From Bacillota bacterium (lineage in GTDB: Bacteria; Bacillota; Sulfobacillia; JABLXB01), in NCBI GenBank assembly GCA_024653225.1, contig JANLGA010000006.1, positions 6,787 through 23,898 of the forward strand: DNA of 17,112 nt. The letters run 5' to 3'. Below are positions 7,245-13,847 of this stretch, piece after piece; within the stretch, counting starts at the first letter, position 1, and the number at the start of each line of letters is the position of its first letter. The notes below the pieces were generated by a model. The model searched no databases. It was not told where the DNA came from and saw only the letters and a program-made list of their open reading frames with translations. The translations under genes and the position numbers were made by a program.

Positions 7245-8513
7245 ATGTCGCTTCTATCGGGTAAACAAGTCAGGAAGGTCTTCGGGCACTTTTCCCCGTT
7301 CCAAGAATCCGGGGAGCTCAAACCGGAAACCGAACGCGTTTCGATACTCGCGGCCAACGCGCAGGTGCCGCTCGATGTCATGTCGAGGGCTTTCACCACC
7401 GCCGCGTCCGATGGGAGCGGATCTCCGTTACTCGTGCAGATGAGTTTCACGGCGCTCAAGGCCGCGGGGGGAGGGGACCCCGCCTCGGGGGCGGCGCTGG
7501 CGAGGGCCATACTGGAGGCGCACGCCGAGCAGTCCGGCGCACGATTGGTCGGGATGACCCTCGACCACTTCCGAGTCCCCGCCTTCCCCGCTCGGGCGCG
7601 GGGCGTCGGGGCGGCGGCGCCCCGGGAAGGTGGAGACGGTCGGCAACGCCGGCTGGACGAGCGCCTGGCGAGGGCGAGGATAGATGACGCGGCTGCTGCG
7701 GCCTCGGGGCTGCCGGGTTGCGCCGTGGACCGGGAGACCGTGGAGCAGTACATCGGATACATGACCTCCGCGCAGTACGCGGAATTCAAGCGGTCGTTCC
7801 TGGAGGCGGTAAGGTGTGGGAAGCCGGCGTGGGGGATGATAGACACGGAGAGACTACCCCCCGTGCTGGATTTCGCCGTGACCCGGGACGTGATTGATGC
7901 CGTCAGGCAGTGTCCGGGCAACGACGACATCGTCCTGGAGGCCGAATTCGGGGCGACTGGGAGCAGCGGCGATGCGATCCCGTACGTTCGGCTCGTCGGC
8001 AGGGAGCTCGAGGAATTCGCGCGGAGCGTCGCCGCATTCGTGGCGTACACCGGGGCGGATGCGATTGCGTACCCGATAGGCATGGAACACGCGGCGAGGC
8101 GCGGGGAGACCCACGAACCCGACATCGAGCGGCTCGTGGCCGTGCACAGGGAAGTCGCTCGGGCGACCGGCAGGTACGTGCCGTTCGCTCAACACGGTGG
8201 TACGGGCGCGGCCAGGCTCGCCCGCGGGCTGGTGGGGAAGAACAACGTGGCCACGAAGTTCGTGGTGGTGGCGGCCAATTACCTTGCGGATTACGTGCGC
8301 GCCAACGAGGGCGACATCAGGGCGGGCGTCAAATCCGCGTGCGGAGCGCGCATGTTCGACGGGATGGTGCGGGCGCTTGTCGAAGTCACCATCGGCAAGT
8401 TGAAGGAGTGCGGAAGTTACGGCAGGGCTCCGGAGTTGACGTTCGTCCTGGCGGAGGAAGCACGTGCGCCATCGTACAAGGGCACGGGGGATTCCGAGGA
8501 AGGCGTTGAATAG
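7245..8513 (+). CDS. Class II fructose-bisphosphate aldolase family protein with an internal insert
   Basis: Zinc-dependent aldolase fold, 422 residues from ATG 7245. The catalytic set lines up in order with class II FBA: D107-H108 (TLDHF), E232/E234 (LEAEFG), H282 (GMEHA), H317 (QHGGTG) and N333/N334 ahead of the ATKF segment; these correspond to the general acid/base, zinc and phosphate or substrate residues of E. coli FbaA. The distance from H108 to E234 is about 126 residues, roughly 60 more than in FbaA. The extra part is Arg/Ala-rich, then helical and acidic. The frame is open from 7122, directly after the splB stop, but ATG 7245 has a GGGGGA site (7230-7235) and starts close to the first recognisable segment. 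It follows splB by 123 bases. Substrate could be FBP, tagatose-1,6-bisphosphate or a related sugar phosphate. Confidence 0.8.
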   Translation: MSLLSGKQVRKVFGHFSPFQESGELKPETERVSILAANAQVPLDVMSRAFTTAASDGSGSPLLVQMSFTALKAAGGGDPASGAALARAILEAHAEQSGARLVGMTLDHFRVPAFPARARGVGAAAPREGGDGRQRRLDERLARARIDDAAAAASGLPGCAVDRETVEQYIGYMTSAQYAEFKRSFLEAVRCGKPAWGMIDTERLPPVLDFAVTRDVIDAVRQCPGNDDIVLEAEFGATGSSGDAIPYVRLVGRELEEFARSVAAFVAYTGADAIAYPIGMEHAARRGETHEPDIERLVAVHREVARATGRYVPFAQHGGTGAARLARGLVGKNNVATKFVVVAANYLADYVRANEGDIRAGVKSACGARMFDGMVRALVEVTIGKLKECGSYGRAPELTFVLAEEARAPSYKGTGDSEEGVE

Positions 8514-8564
8514 TACCTGCGGGCGACACCGATGCCGGTGGCCCCACAGCAAGGAGGCGACATC

Positions 8565-9131
8565 TTGGAGAAGACGAGCATCAAGCCGGTACCGTGTGTT
8601 TACCCCTCCGCCGTCGTGCTGGTGAGCACCGGGGAATTCGGGGGCCCGAAGAACATAGCAACCGTCGCTTGGGCTGCCGACGTGTCCGCCGAACCGCCGA
8701 CGGTGTGCATCGCCCTCCGGCCGTCGAGATACTCCCACGAGATCATCTCGAAGACCGGGGAATTCGTCATCAACATGCCGAGGGCGAGCCAGGTCCGAGA
8801 GACGGATTACTGCGGGCAAGTGTCCGGGAGACGGAAGGATAAGTGGGCCGATTGCGGGTTCACCGCCGTGCCCGGCAGGAAAGTGAGGGCTCCCCTCATC
8901 AAGGAGTGCCCGGTGAATGTCGAGTGCGCGGTCAGGAACAGGGTCAAGGTGGGCACGCACGACATCATCGTCGCAGAGGTACTGGCGATTAGCGCCGACC
9001 CCGGCGTACTGACGGACGGCAAGATTGACCCGTCGAAAGTGGACTCCCTCACCTACGCCCACGGGCGTTACTGGAGGACGGGGCCCCCGATCGGGGAATA
9101 CGGCTTCTCCGTCTCGCAGAGGCGCGGGTAA
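8565..9131 (+). CDS. Flavin reductase-like (flavoredoxin-type) FMN-binding protein
   Basis: Cytoplasmic split-barrel flavoprotein of 188 residues from the TTG start; relatives use NAD(P)H or ferredoxin to reduce FMN or act as flavoredoxin. Family signs are the N-terminal PSAVVLVSTGEFGGPKN segment, VAWAADVSAEPPTVCIALRP, the HEIISKTGEFVINMP segment, and a C-terminal strand with HDIIVAEV. TTG 8565-8567 is chosen because a perfect AAGGAGG lies 7 bases upstream (8551-8557); the in-frame ATG at 8532 has no comparable site. It lies 51 bases after the aldolase, so cotranscription is likely. The physiological partner cannot be told from sequence. Confidence 0.85.
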   Translation: MEKTSIKPVPCVYPSAVVLVSTGEFGGPKNIATVAWAADVSAEPPTVCIALRPSRYSHEIISKTGEFVINMPRASQVRETDYCGQVSGRRKDKWADCGFTAVPGRKVRAPLIKECPVNVECAVRNRVKVGTHDIIVAEVLAISADPGVLTDGKIDPSKVDSLTYAHGRYWRTGPPIGEYGFSVSQRRG

Positions 9132-9136
9132 GCGCC

Positions 9137-9162
9137 GGGGCCGGCGGACTTCCGCCGGCCCC
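9137..9162 (+). terminator. Terminator-like hairpin after the flavoprotein gene
   Basis: GGGGCCGGCGG (9137-9147) and CCGCCGGCCCC (9152-9162) form a perfect 11-bp stem with a 4-base loop, 6 bases after the stop codon. The next bases are TTCGGATC, so the U-tract is weak. It probably ends the splB-aldolase-flavoprotein transcript. The following 100 bases up to the nrdR promoter show nothing I recognise. Confidence 0.7.
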
Positions 9163-9278
9163 TTCGGATCGTAGCTCTGAAGAAAGGCTGATAGCAGAAG
9201 CCTGTCCGAGATCGGAGGGGACCCGCCCGGATTATCCTGGAACAAGGGCCGAATTGATGGATTTCCCGCGTAGATCAC

Positions 9279-9320
9279 CTAGATGTTGGGGTGTATAATA
9301 ATTATCGTCACGACATATTG
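9279..9320 (+). promoter_or_regulatory. nrdR promoter with two candidate NrdR boxes
   Basis: TATAAT (9294-9299) is a perfect -10; the -35 region is poor (TAGATC at 9271-9276 with a 17-base spacer). Two sequences resemble the NrdR-box core CWATATMTTG: CTAGATGTTG (9279-9288) and CGACATATTG (9311-9320), each matching 8 of 10. They are 32 bases apart, close to three DNA turns, as known for tandem NrdR boxes, and they flank the -10. Flanking matches are weaker. Confidence 0.55.
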
Positions 9321-9367
9321 CGGGAAACATCAGTTTGGCCCTCTTGCGCGTCGGGGGGTGCGAGTTC

Positions 9368-9838
9368 GTGAAGTGTCCCTACTGCGGCAGACAGGATTCA
9401 AACGTGCTGGACTCGCGCCCGACCGAGGGCGGCGCCGCCGTGAGGCGCAGGAGGGAGTGCCCTGGGTGCCAGAAGCGCTTCACCACGTACGAGCGCCCCG
9501 AGGAACAGCCCCTGCTGGTAGTCAAGAAAGACGGGAAGCGCGAGGCCTTCGACGCCGCCAAGGTGCTCGCGGGGATGATAAAGGCGTGCGAGAAGCGGGC
9601 GATACCCCTGGACGTGCTGGAACGGGCGGCGGGCGAGATCGAGCGCGACCTGCGGGCGTCTCTTCGCGGCGAGGTCACCAGCAAGGAGATCGGTGAGCGC
9701 GTCATGGAGAAGCTCAAGGCGATAGACGAGGTGGCCTACGTCCGCTTCGCCTCGGTCTACCGGCAATTCAAGGACGTGGGTACCTTCCTCGAAGAACTCG
9801 AGAGGCTGCTGGGCGCGAAGGGGACCGGTCCGGGCTGA
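9368..9838 (+). CDS. nrdR: Transcriptional repressor NrdR (zinc ribbon + ATP-cone)
   Basis: Nucleotide-sensing repressor of ribonucleotide reductase genes, 156 residues, full family length. The zinc ribbon uses C3-x2-C6 and C31-x2-C34 with the conserved DSRP and RRRREC stretches, followed by KRFTTYERPE. The ATP-cone begins near residue 49 (LVVKKDGKREAFDAAKVLAGM) and binds ATP or dATP. GTG 9368 is preferred over the open-frame start at 9335: it gives the MKCPYCG N-terminus typical of NrdR. The nrdJ gene follows after 83 bases, the direct target expected for this regulator, and candidate NrdR boxes sit at its own promoter, suggesting autoregulation of both. Confidence 0.97.
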   Translation: MKCPYCGRQDSNVLDSRPTEGGAAVRRRRECPGCQKRFTTYERPEEQPLLVVKKDGKREAFDAAKVLAGMIKACEKRAIPLDVLERAAGEIERDLRASLRGEVTSKEIGERVMEKLKAIDEVAYVRFASVYRQFKDVGTFLEELERLLGAKGTGPG

Positions 9839-9840
9839 CG

Positions 9841-9874
9841 CGCCCCGGGCTTCGACCGCGCTCAACCCCGGGCG
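9841..9874 (+). other. Hairpin in the nrdR-nrdJ gap
   Basis: CGCCCCGGG (9841-9849) can pair with CCCCGGGCG (9866-9874) at eight of nine positions across a 16-base loop. It lies directly after the nrdR stop and before the nrdJ ribosome site. No T-run follows. It may only stabilise or partly separate the two messages. Confidence 0.3.
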
Positions 9875-9921
9875 GAGCTAGCGGAAACGCCCGGATCCGT
9901 AATGTCGGAGGGGATTCGACG

Positions 9922-12396
9922 GTGGCAGGCCCGATCCTGTCAGACAATGCGTTGATCGTGCTGAAGAAAAGGTATCTCGCGAAGGACGAGCAGGGCAACC
10001 CGATCGAGACGCCCGAGGACATGTTCCGGAGGGTGGCGCGCAACATCGCGCTGATGGACGCGCTGTACTTCGACGAGGTGTTCGACCCCGAGTGCGGTCA
10101 GACCGTCAAGCCGTTCGCGGACATGGGCGCATGCCAGTCGGGTTTCCTGGGATTCACGCCGTTCGACGCACAGACGCTTCACCGCGCTTTCTGTAGGCTC
10201 AACCAGAAGGGACACATGAAGGTGTCTTTCGCCGACCTGCTCGAGGCGGTGTCGCGTCACTCGGAGGAGATAGCTCGGACCGAGGGCGAGTTCTACAACT
10301 CGATGACGCGGCTCGAGTTCATGTTCAATTCGCCGACCCTCATGAACGCCGGCCGGGAGCTCCAGCAGCTTTCCGCCTGCTTCGTCCTGCCCATAGATGA
10401 TTCCATGGAAAGCATATTCGAGACGCTCAAGAACACCGCAATCATCCATAAGTCGGGTGGGGGCACGGGTTTCAGTTTCTCGCGGTTAAGGCCGCAGAAC
10501 GACGTCGTCAGGAGCACCGGCGGGGTCGCGAGCGGGCCGATATCGTTCATGAAGGTGTTCAACGCGGCCACGGACGCCGTGAAGCAGGGAGGCACTCGTC
10601 GCGGCGCAAACATGGGGATACTCAGGGTGGACCACCCGGACATAGAGCGTTTCATAGCCTGCAAACGGGACGACGACCAGATCAACAACTTCAATATCTC
10701 CGTCGGCCTCACAGAGGAGTTCATGGAGGCCGTCGAGGCGGACAGGGACTACGACCTCGTCAATCCGCGGACCGGCAAAGTGGTCGGGAAGATCGCCGCC
10801 CGCAAGGTGTTCGACGAGATAGTCGAGATGGCATGGCGGAACGGAGAACCGGGGATCATCTTTCTCGATCGCCTCGAGAGGGACAACCCCACCCCGCACA
10901 TCGGCCGCATCGAGAGCACCAACCCGTGCGGCGAGCAGCCCCTCCTTCCGTATGAATCGTGCAACCTCGGGTCAATCAACGTGGCGCGGATGGTCAAGAA
11001 CGGTTCGGTGGACCTGGACCTGCTGGCCCGCACGGTCAGGGTCGCGGTCCACGGCCTGGACAACGTGATTGACGCTAACAAGTACCCGATTGACATGATC
11101 GAGAAGATGACGCTGGGGAACCGCAAGATAGGCCTCGGGATAATGGGATTCGCCGACATGCTGATAAGACTGAACATACCGTACAATTCGGACAAGGCGA
11201 TAGAGACGGCCGAGTCACTCATGAAATTCATCCTCGAAGAAGGGATGCGCGCGTCGGAGAACCTCGCGTCCAAGAGGGGGACGTTCCCGAACTACCCGGG
11301 AAGCGTCTACGACCGCGGGGGCGGACCCCGACTGCGTAACGCCACCGTGACGACGATCGCCCCGACCGGGACCATAAGCATGATAGCGGGCTGCTCCAGC
11401 GGCATAGAACCCCTTTACGCGCTGAGCTTCGTGAGAAACGTCCTGGACAACCAGGAGCTGCCCGAGGTCAACCCCATTTTCGAGGAGGTCATGCGGGCGC
11501 GAGGGCTCTACAGCGTTCCGCTGATGAGGAGGATCGCGGCGGTCGGGTCCATCGCGCAATTCGAGGAGATACCGTCGAGTATCCGCAGGCTCTTCGTGAC
11601 CGCGCTGGACATATCGCCCGAATGGCACGTCAGGATGCAGGCCGCATTCCAGAAGTACACCCACAACGCGGTGTCGAAGACGGTCAACTTCCCGCACGAG
11701 GCCTCGCGGGAAGACGTGGCGAGGGTCTACCGCCTGGCGTACCAGCTGGGATGCAAGGGGGTCACGGTATACAGGGATCGGAGCCGCGAGTCGCAGGTGC
11801 TCAACGTGGGGCGCAAGGGGCCTTCCACAAAGACCGAGCAGGCGGCGGGGAAGGCCGAGGGGGACGGTGAAGTCGCAGAGGACCGGCGGGAGCTGGCCCC
11901 GCGACCGAGGCCCGAGGTGACGGTGGGCACCACTTCGCGGCTGAAGACGGGATGCGGGAACCTGTACGTGACGGTCAACGAGGATGACAAGGGTCTTTGC
12001 GAGGTGTTCGCAACCATGGGAAAGTCGGGCGGCTGCGCCGCCTCGCAATCCGAGGCCGTCGCCCGCTTGATATCGCTCGCCCTGCGGTCCGGCATGAATG
12101 TCGAATCGGTCGTGAAGGAACTAAGGGGGATCAGGTGCCCGAGTCCGGCTTGGAGAGCGGGCGGGATGGTGCTGTCCTGTCCGGATGCCATCGGCATCAT
12201 CCTGGAGAGGTATATGAAGGAAAAACGCGCGGGCAGGGTGCCCTCGGTCGTTCCACTCGACGTGGACCAGCACGAGTCCGGTGGTCTCGACAGCCTGGAC
12301 AACCACACGGGCGCGTGCCCGGAGTGCGGAGGCCACGTGAGGCACCAGAACGGGTGCATCACCTGCTCGTTCTGCGGATACTCGAAGTGCGGCTGA
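9922..12396 (+). CDS. nrdJ: Adenosylcobalamin-dependent (class II) ribonucleotide reductase
   Basis: Makes deoxyribonucleotides using adenosylcobalamin as radical source, so it works with or without oxygen. 824 residues. The N-terminus carries an ATP-cone-like LIVLKKRYLAKDEQGNPIETPEDMF segment. Active-site residues are N334, C336 and E338 in NPCGEQ. The redox cysteine pair is C153 (LSACF) and C347 (ESCNLGS). Other signatures are NSPTLMNAG, KSGGGTGFSFSRLRP, GGTRRGANMG and TIAPTGTISMIAGCSSGIEP. A TSCPD domain lies at roughly residues 665-770, then a C-terminal tail with six cysteines, C799-x2-C802, C812-x2-C815-x2-C818 and C823, that probably relays electrons or binds zinc. GTG 9922 has GGAGGGG 8 bases upstream. 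It follows nrdR in an apparent operon. Its last 38 bases overlap the opposite-strand PIG-L gene. Confidence 0.97.
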   Translation: MAGPILSDNALIVLKKRYLAKDEQGNPIETPEDMFRRVARNIALMDALYFDEVFDPECGQTVKPFADMGACQSGFLGFTPFDAQTLHRAFCRLNQKGHMKVSFADLLEAVSRHSEEIARTEGEFYNSMTRLEFMFNSPTLMNAGRELQQLSACFVLPIDDSMESIFETLKNTAIIHKSGGGTGFSFSRLRPQNDVVRSTGGVASGPISFMKVFNAATDAVKQGGTRRGANMGILRVDHPDIERFIACKRDDDQINNFNISVGLTEEFMEAVEADRDYDLVNPRTGKVVGKIAARKVFDEIVEMAWRNGEPGIIFLDRLERDNPTPHIGRIESTNPCGEQPLLPYESCNLGSINVARMVKNGSVDLDLLARTVRVAVHGLDNVIDANKYPIDMIEKMTLGNRKIGLGIMGFADMLIRLNIPYNSDKAIETAESLMKFILEEGMRASENLASKRGTFPNYPGSVYDRGGGPRLRNATVTTIAPTGTISMIAGCSSGIEPLYALSFVRNVLDNQELPEVNPIFEEVMRARGLYSVPLMRRIAAVGSIAQFEEIPSSIRRLFVTALDISPEWHVRMQAAFQKYTHNAVSKTVNFPHEASREDVARVYRLAYQLGCKGVTVYRDRSRESQVLNVGRKGPSTKTEQAAGKAEGDGEVAEDRRELAPRPRPEVTVGTTSRLKTGCGNLYVTVNEDDKGLCEVFATMGKSGGCAASQSEAVARLISLALRSGMNVESVVKELRGIRCPSPAWRAGGMVLSCPDAIGIILERYMKEKRAGRVPSVVPLDVDQHESGGLDSLDNHTGACPECGGHVRHQNGCITCSFCGYSKCG

Positions 12397-13315
12397 CCCG
12401 GAACAGCTCGGCATATTCGTAGCCCACGAACTTGCCGATCTCGCGGTTTTGCCGGACTGCGCCCCAGCCCCCGCGGTCGGCCATCTGGCTCCGGTGCGAG
12501 GAGACGGCCGCGGCCTTCTTTTCGACCACGGCGGTGATGTCCACAGCGGCGTCCGGCGATGCGGAGCTGAACAGGGCCGCCGTCGCCCCGTCCCCGAGTT
12601 CGCCTTCGAGCAGTTCCAGCACGGCCCAGCCCACCGCTTGATGATCCGGATGAACGTAGGGCCTGGCGGGCCGCTCCGCGTCGAAAGTCAGGACCAGGTC
12701 CGGCATGACGGACACCATCTCCGATCTGATGAGATCGGCCAGCCGAGAAGAGCGTCGCAGGCCCCGGTCCGGCAATTCCAGGAATACCAATCTGGAGTAC
12801 CCGAGTACCCGCCCTGCCTCTTCCTGTTCCCTCTTCCTCTGGAGCGCGAGCGCCTCCGCGTCGGCGTTTCCCCTGCCCCTTTCGCCGTTGGTCGCGACGA
12901 GCACGTGCACGTCCGCCCCGAGGCTGGAGGCGAGCGCGAGGGTGCCCCCGGCGTACCATTCGGCGTCGTCCGGGTGAGCCACGACCACGAGGAGCGACTT
13001 TCCCGGGGCGATGAGAAGGGAACCGAGCGACCTCGCCGCCTCGGGGTCCCTTGGAAGCGCGTACGTTCCCGACAGCAGCGGCCACACGAACCAGGCGGCG
13101 TAAGCGCACACTGAGAGCAGCACCGCGCACGCCATGAGCGTGACCGCGTCACGCAACGCCGGGCGTCCCCCGCGTTCCAAGAGCGTCCTCGCCGAGCGGA
13201 CCAGCGTTGCGGCCGAAAGGAACATGGGTATCAGCATCAAGAATCCGACGATGCGGGCGACCGTTCTCACGGGCGCTGCGGCCTCCCTCCGAGGGTCGTT
13301 GCCGAACGGCGGCAC
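12359..13315 (-). CDS. Membrane-anchored PIG-L/LmbE-family N-deacetylase
   Basis: Zinc-dependent deacetylase of the family that removes acetyl groups from N-acetylglucosaminyl compounds. 318 residues. Two hydrophobic helices (about residues 22-40 and 58-81) come first, then the LmbE domain from about 106. The zinc motif AHPDD is at 113-117 (H114, D116, D117), and HPDH at 222-225 supplies the other histidines. The C-terminal tail is Arg/Ser-rich. GTG 13313-13315 has GGAGGGG just upstream but close (2 bases), so an in-frame GTG at 13268-13270 is a real alternative. It is convergent with nrdJ and overlaps it by 38 bases; upstream it diverges from the metal-sensor gene. Likely topology and substrate (envelope glycan or a small thiol precursor) are unknown. 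Confidence 0.87.
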   Translation of the reverse strand: MPPFGNDPRREAAAPVRTVARIVGFLMLIPMFLSAATLVRSARTLLERGGRPALRDAVTLMACAVLLSVCAYAAWFVWPLLSGTYALPRDPEAARSLGSLLIAPGKSLLVVVAHPDDAEWYAGGTLALASSLGADVHVLVATNGERGRGNADAEALALQRKREQEEAGRVLGYSRLVFLELPDRGLRRSSRLADLIRSEMVSVMPDLVLTFDAERPARPYVHPDHQAVGWAVLELLEGELGDGATAALFSSASPDAAVDITAVVEKKAAAVSSHRSQMADRGGWGAVRQNREIGKFVGYEYAELFRVSRTSSIRRTSR

Positions 13316-13331
13316 GGCCCCTCCGAGTGAG

Positions 13332-13361
13332 ATTATACAGCCGCGCCGCAGCCCGTGCGAA
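13332..13361 (-). promoter_or_regulatory. Likely promoter of the PIG-L gene
   Basis: On the minus strand TATAAT (13332-13337) is a perfect -10. With an 18-base spacer the -35 would be TTCGCA (13356-13361), four of six matches. Transcription from about 13325 would leave a very short leader before GTG 13315, which is one reason to consider the downstream start at 13270. Confidence 0.5.
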
Positions 13362-13367
13362 ACGGGA

Positions 13368-13396
13368 TTGACCCGACCGGCGCGCCGTCGTAGAAT
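13368..13396 (+). promoter_or_regulatory. Sigma-A promoter of the metal-resistance operon
   Basis: TTGACC (13368-13373) and TAGAAT (13391-13396) are separated by exactly 17 bases, five of six matches in each. Transcription should start near 13403, about 10 bases before the palindromic operator. It diverges from the PIG-L promoter a few tens of bases away. Confidence 0.7.
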
Positions 13397-13411
13397 GGAG
13401 TCGCGAATTCG

Positions 13412-13437
13412 ATTAAAGAGTTGTGCAACTGTTTAAT
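13412..13437. promoter_or_regulatory. 12-2-12 palindromic operator for the ArsR/SmtB-family sensor
   Basis: A 26-base imperfect palindrome runs from ATTAAA to TTTAAT, with inner arms AGTTG and CAACT around a TG centre; 22 of 26 positions are symmetric. Size and A/T-rich outer arms fit operators of the ArsR/SmtB/CadC family. It lies at about +10 to +35 of the predicted transcript, 26 bases before the sensor start codon. Confidence 0.75.
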
Positions 13438-13463
13438 GACGCTAAAAGAAGGATGGAGGACAA

Positions 13464-13847
13464 TTGGGAAAGAGGGGGAACGCACGGCCGGACGACGTTT
13501 GCGGCGCCTTCTGCTTTGATCCGGGGAAAGTCGAACGGTTACGGCCGGAGGTCGAGAAGGCTCGGGGCCTCGGAGGACTGTTCGCGGCGCTCGCCGACGA
13601 AACCCGGTCCCGGATAGCTTTCGCCCTGTCCCGAGACGAGTTGTGCGTATGCGACCTCGCAACACTCATCGGGATATCGGTCCCGGCCGCCTCGTACCAC
13701 CTCCGCCTGCTGAGAGGAGCGAGGCTGGTCAAGTACAGGCGCGATGGCAAGAAAGTGTACTATTCGCTCGACGACTCACACGTGATCGAGCTCATGGAAC
13801 AGGCGGTGTCGCACCTTGTCGAGGAAGGTGGGTCGAAGGCGAGATGA
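13464..13847 (+). CDS. CadC-like ArsR/SmtB-family metal-sensing repressor
   Basis: Winged-helix repressor that leaves DNA on binding a metal, 127 residues. Both metal sites of the family can be read. The thiolate (alpha-3N) site would use C13 and C17 near the N-terminus (C-x3-C as in CadC) with C61 and C63 in ELCVCDLA. The alpha-5 zinc site D104, H106, H117 and E120 is complete and happens to match SmtB numbering. Recognition-helix residues SVPAASYHLRLLRGARLV are typical. TTG 13464 has GGAGG 4 bases upstream, a little close; no better start in frame was found. The stop overlaps the ATPase start (ATGA), so translation is coupled. Cd/Pb/Zn sensing is inferred from the sites. Confidence 0.92.
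   Translation: MGKRGNARPDDVCGAFCFDPGKVERLRPEVEKARGLGGLFAALADETRSRIAFALSRDELCVCDLATLIGISVPAASYHLRLLRGARLVKYRRDGKKVYYSLDDSHVIELMEQAVSHLVEEGGSKAR

Noticed and set aside
9163..9275. Possible cobalamin riboswitch upstream of the B12-dependent RNR operon
   Set aside because: I looked for the B12-box type core and did not find it. The region also lies upstream of the likely transcript start near 9306.
7854..9278. 474-codon open frame on the minus strand across the aldolase and flavoprotein genes
   Set aside because: It covers two well-supported genes and an intergenic hairpin, and its product has no recognisable motif. Typical antisense frame in high-G+C DNA.
11727..13130. 467-codon minus-strand frame across nrdJ and the PIG-L gene
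   Set aside because: It lies in a different frame from the PIG-L motifs and crosses the conserved nrdJ C-terminus; the composition is low complexity.
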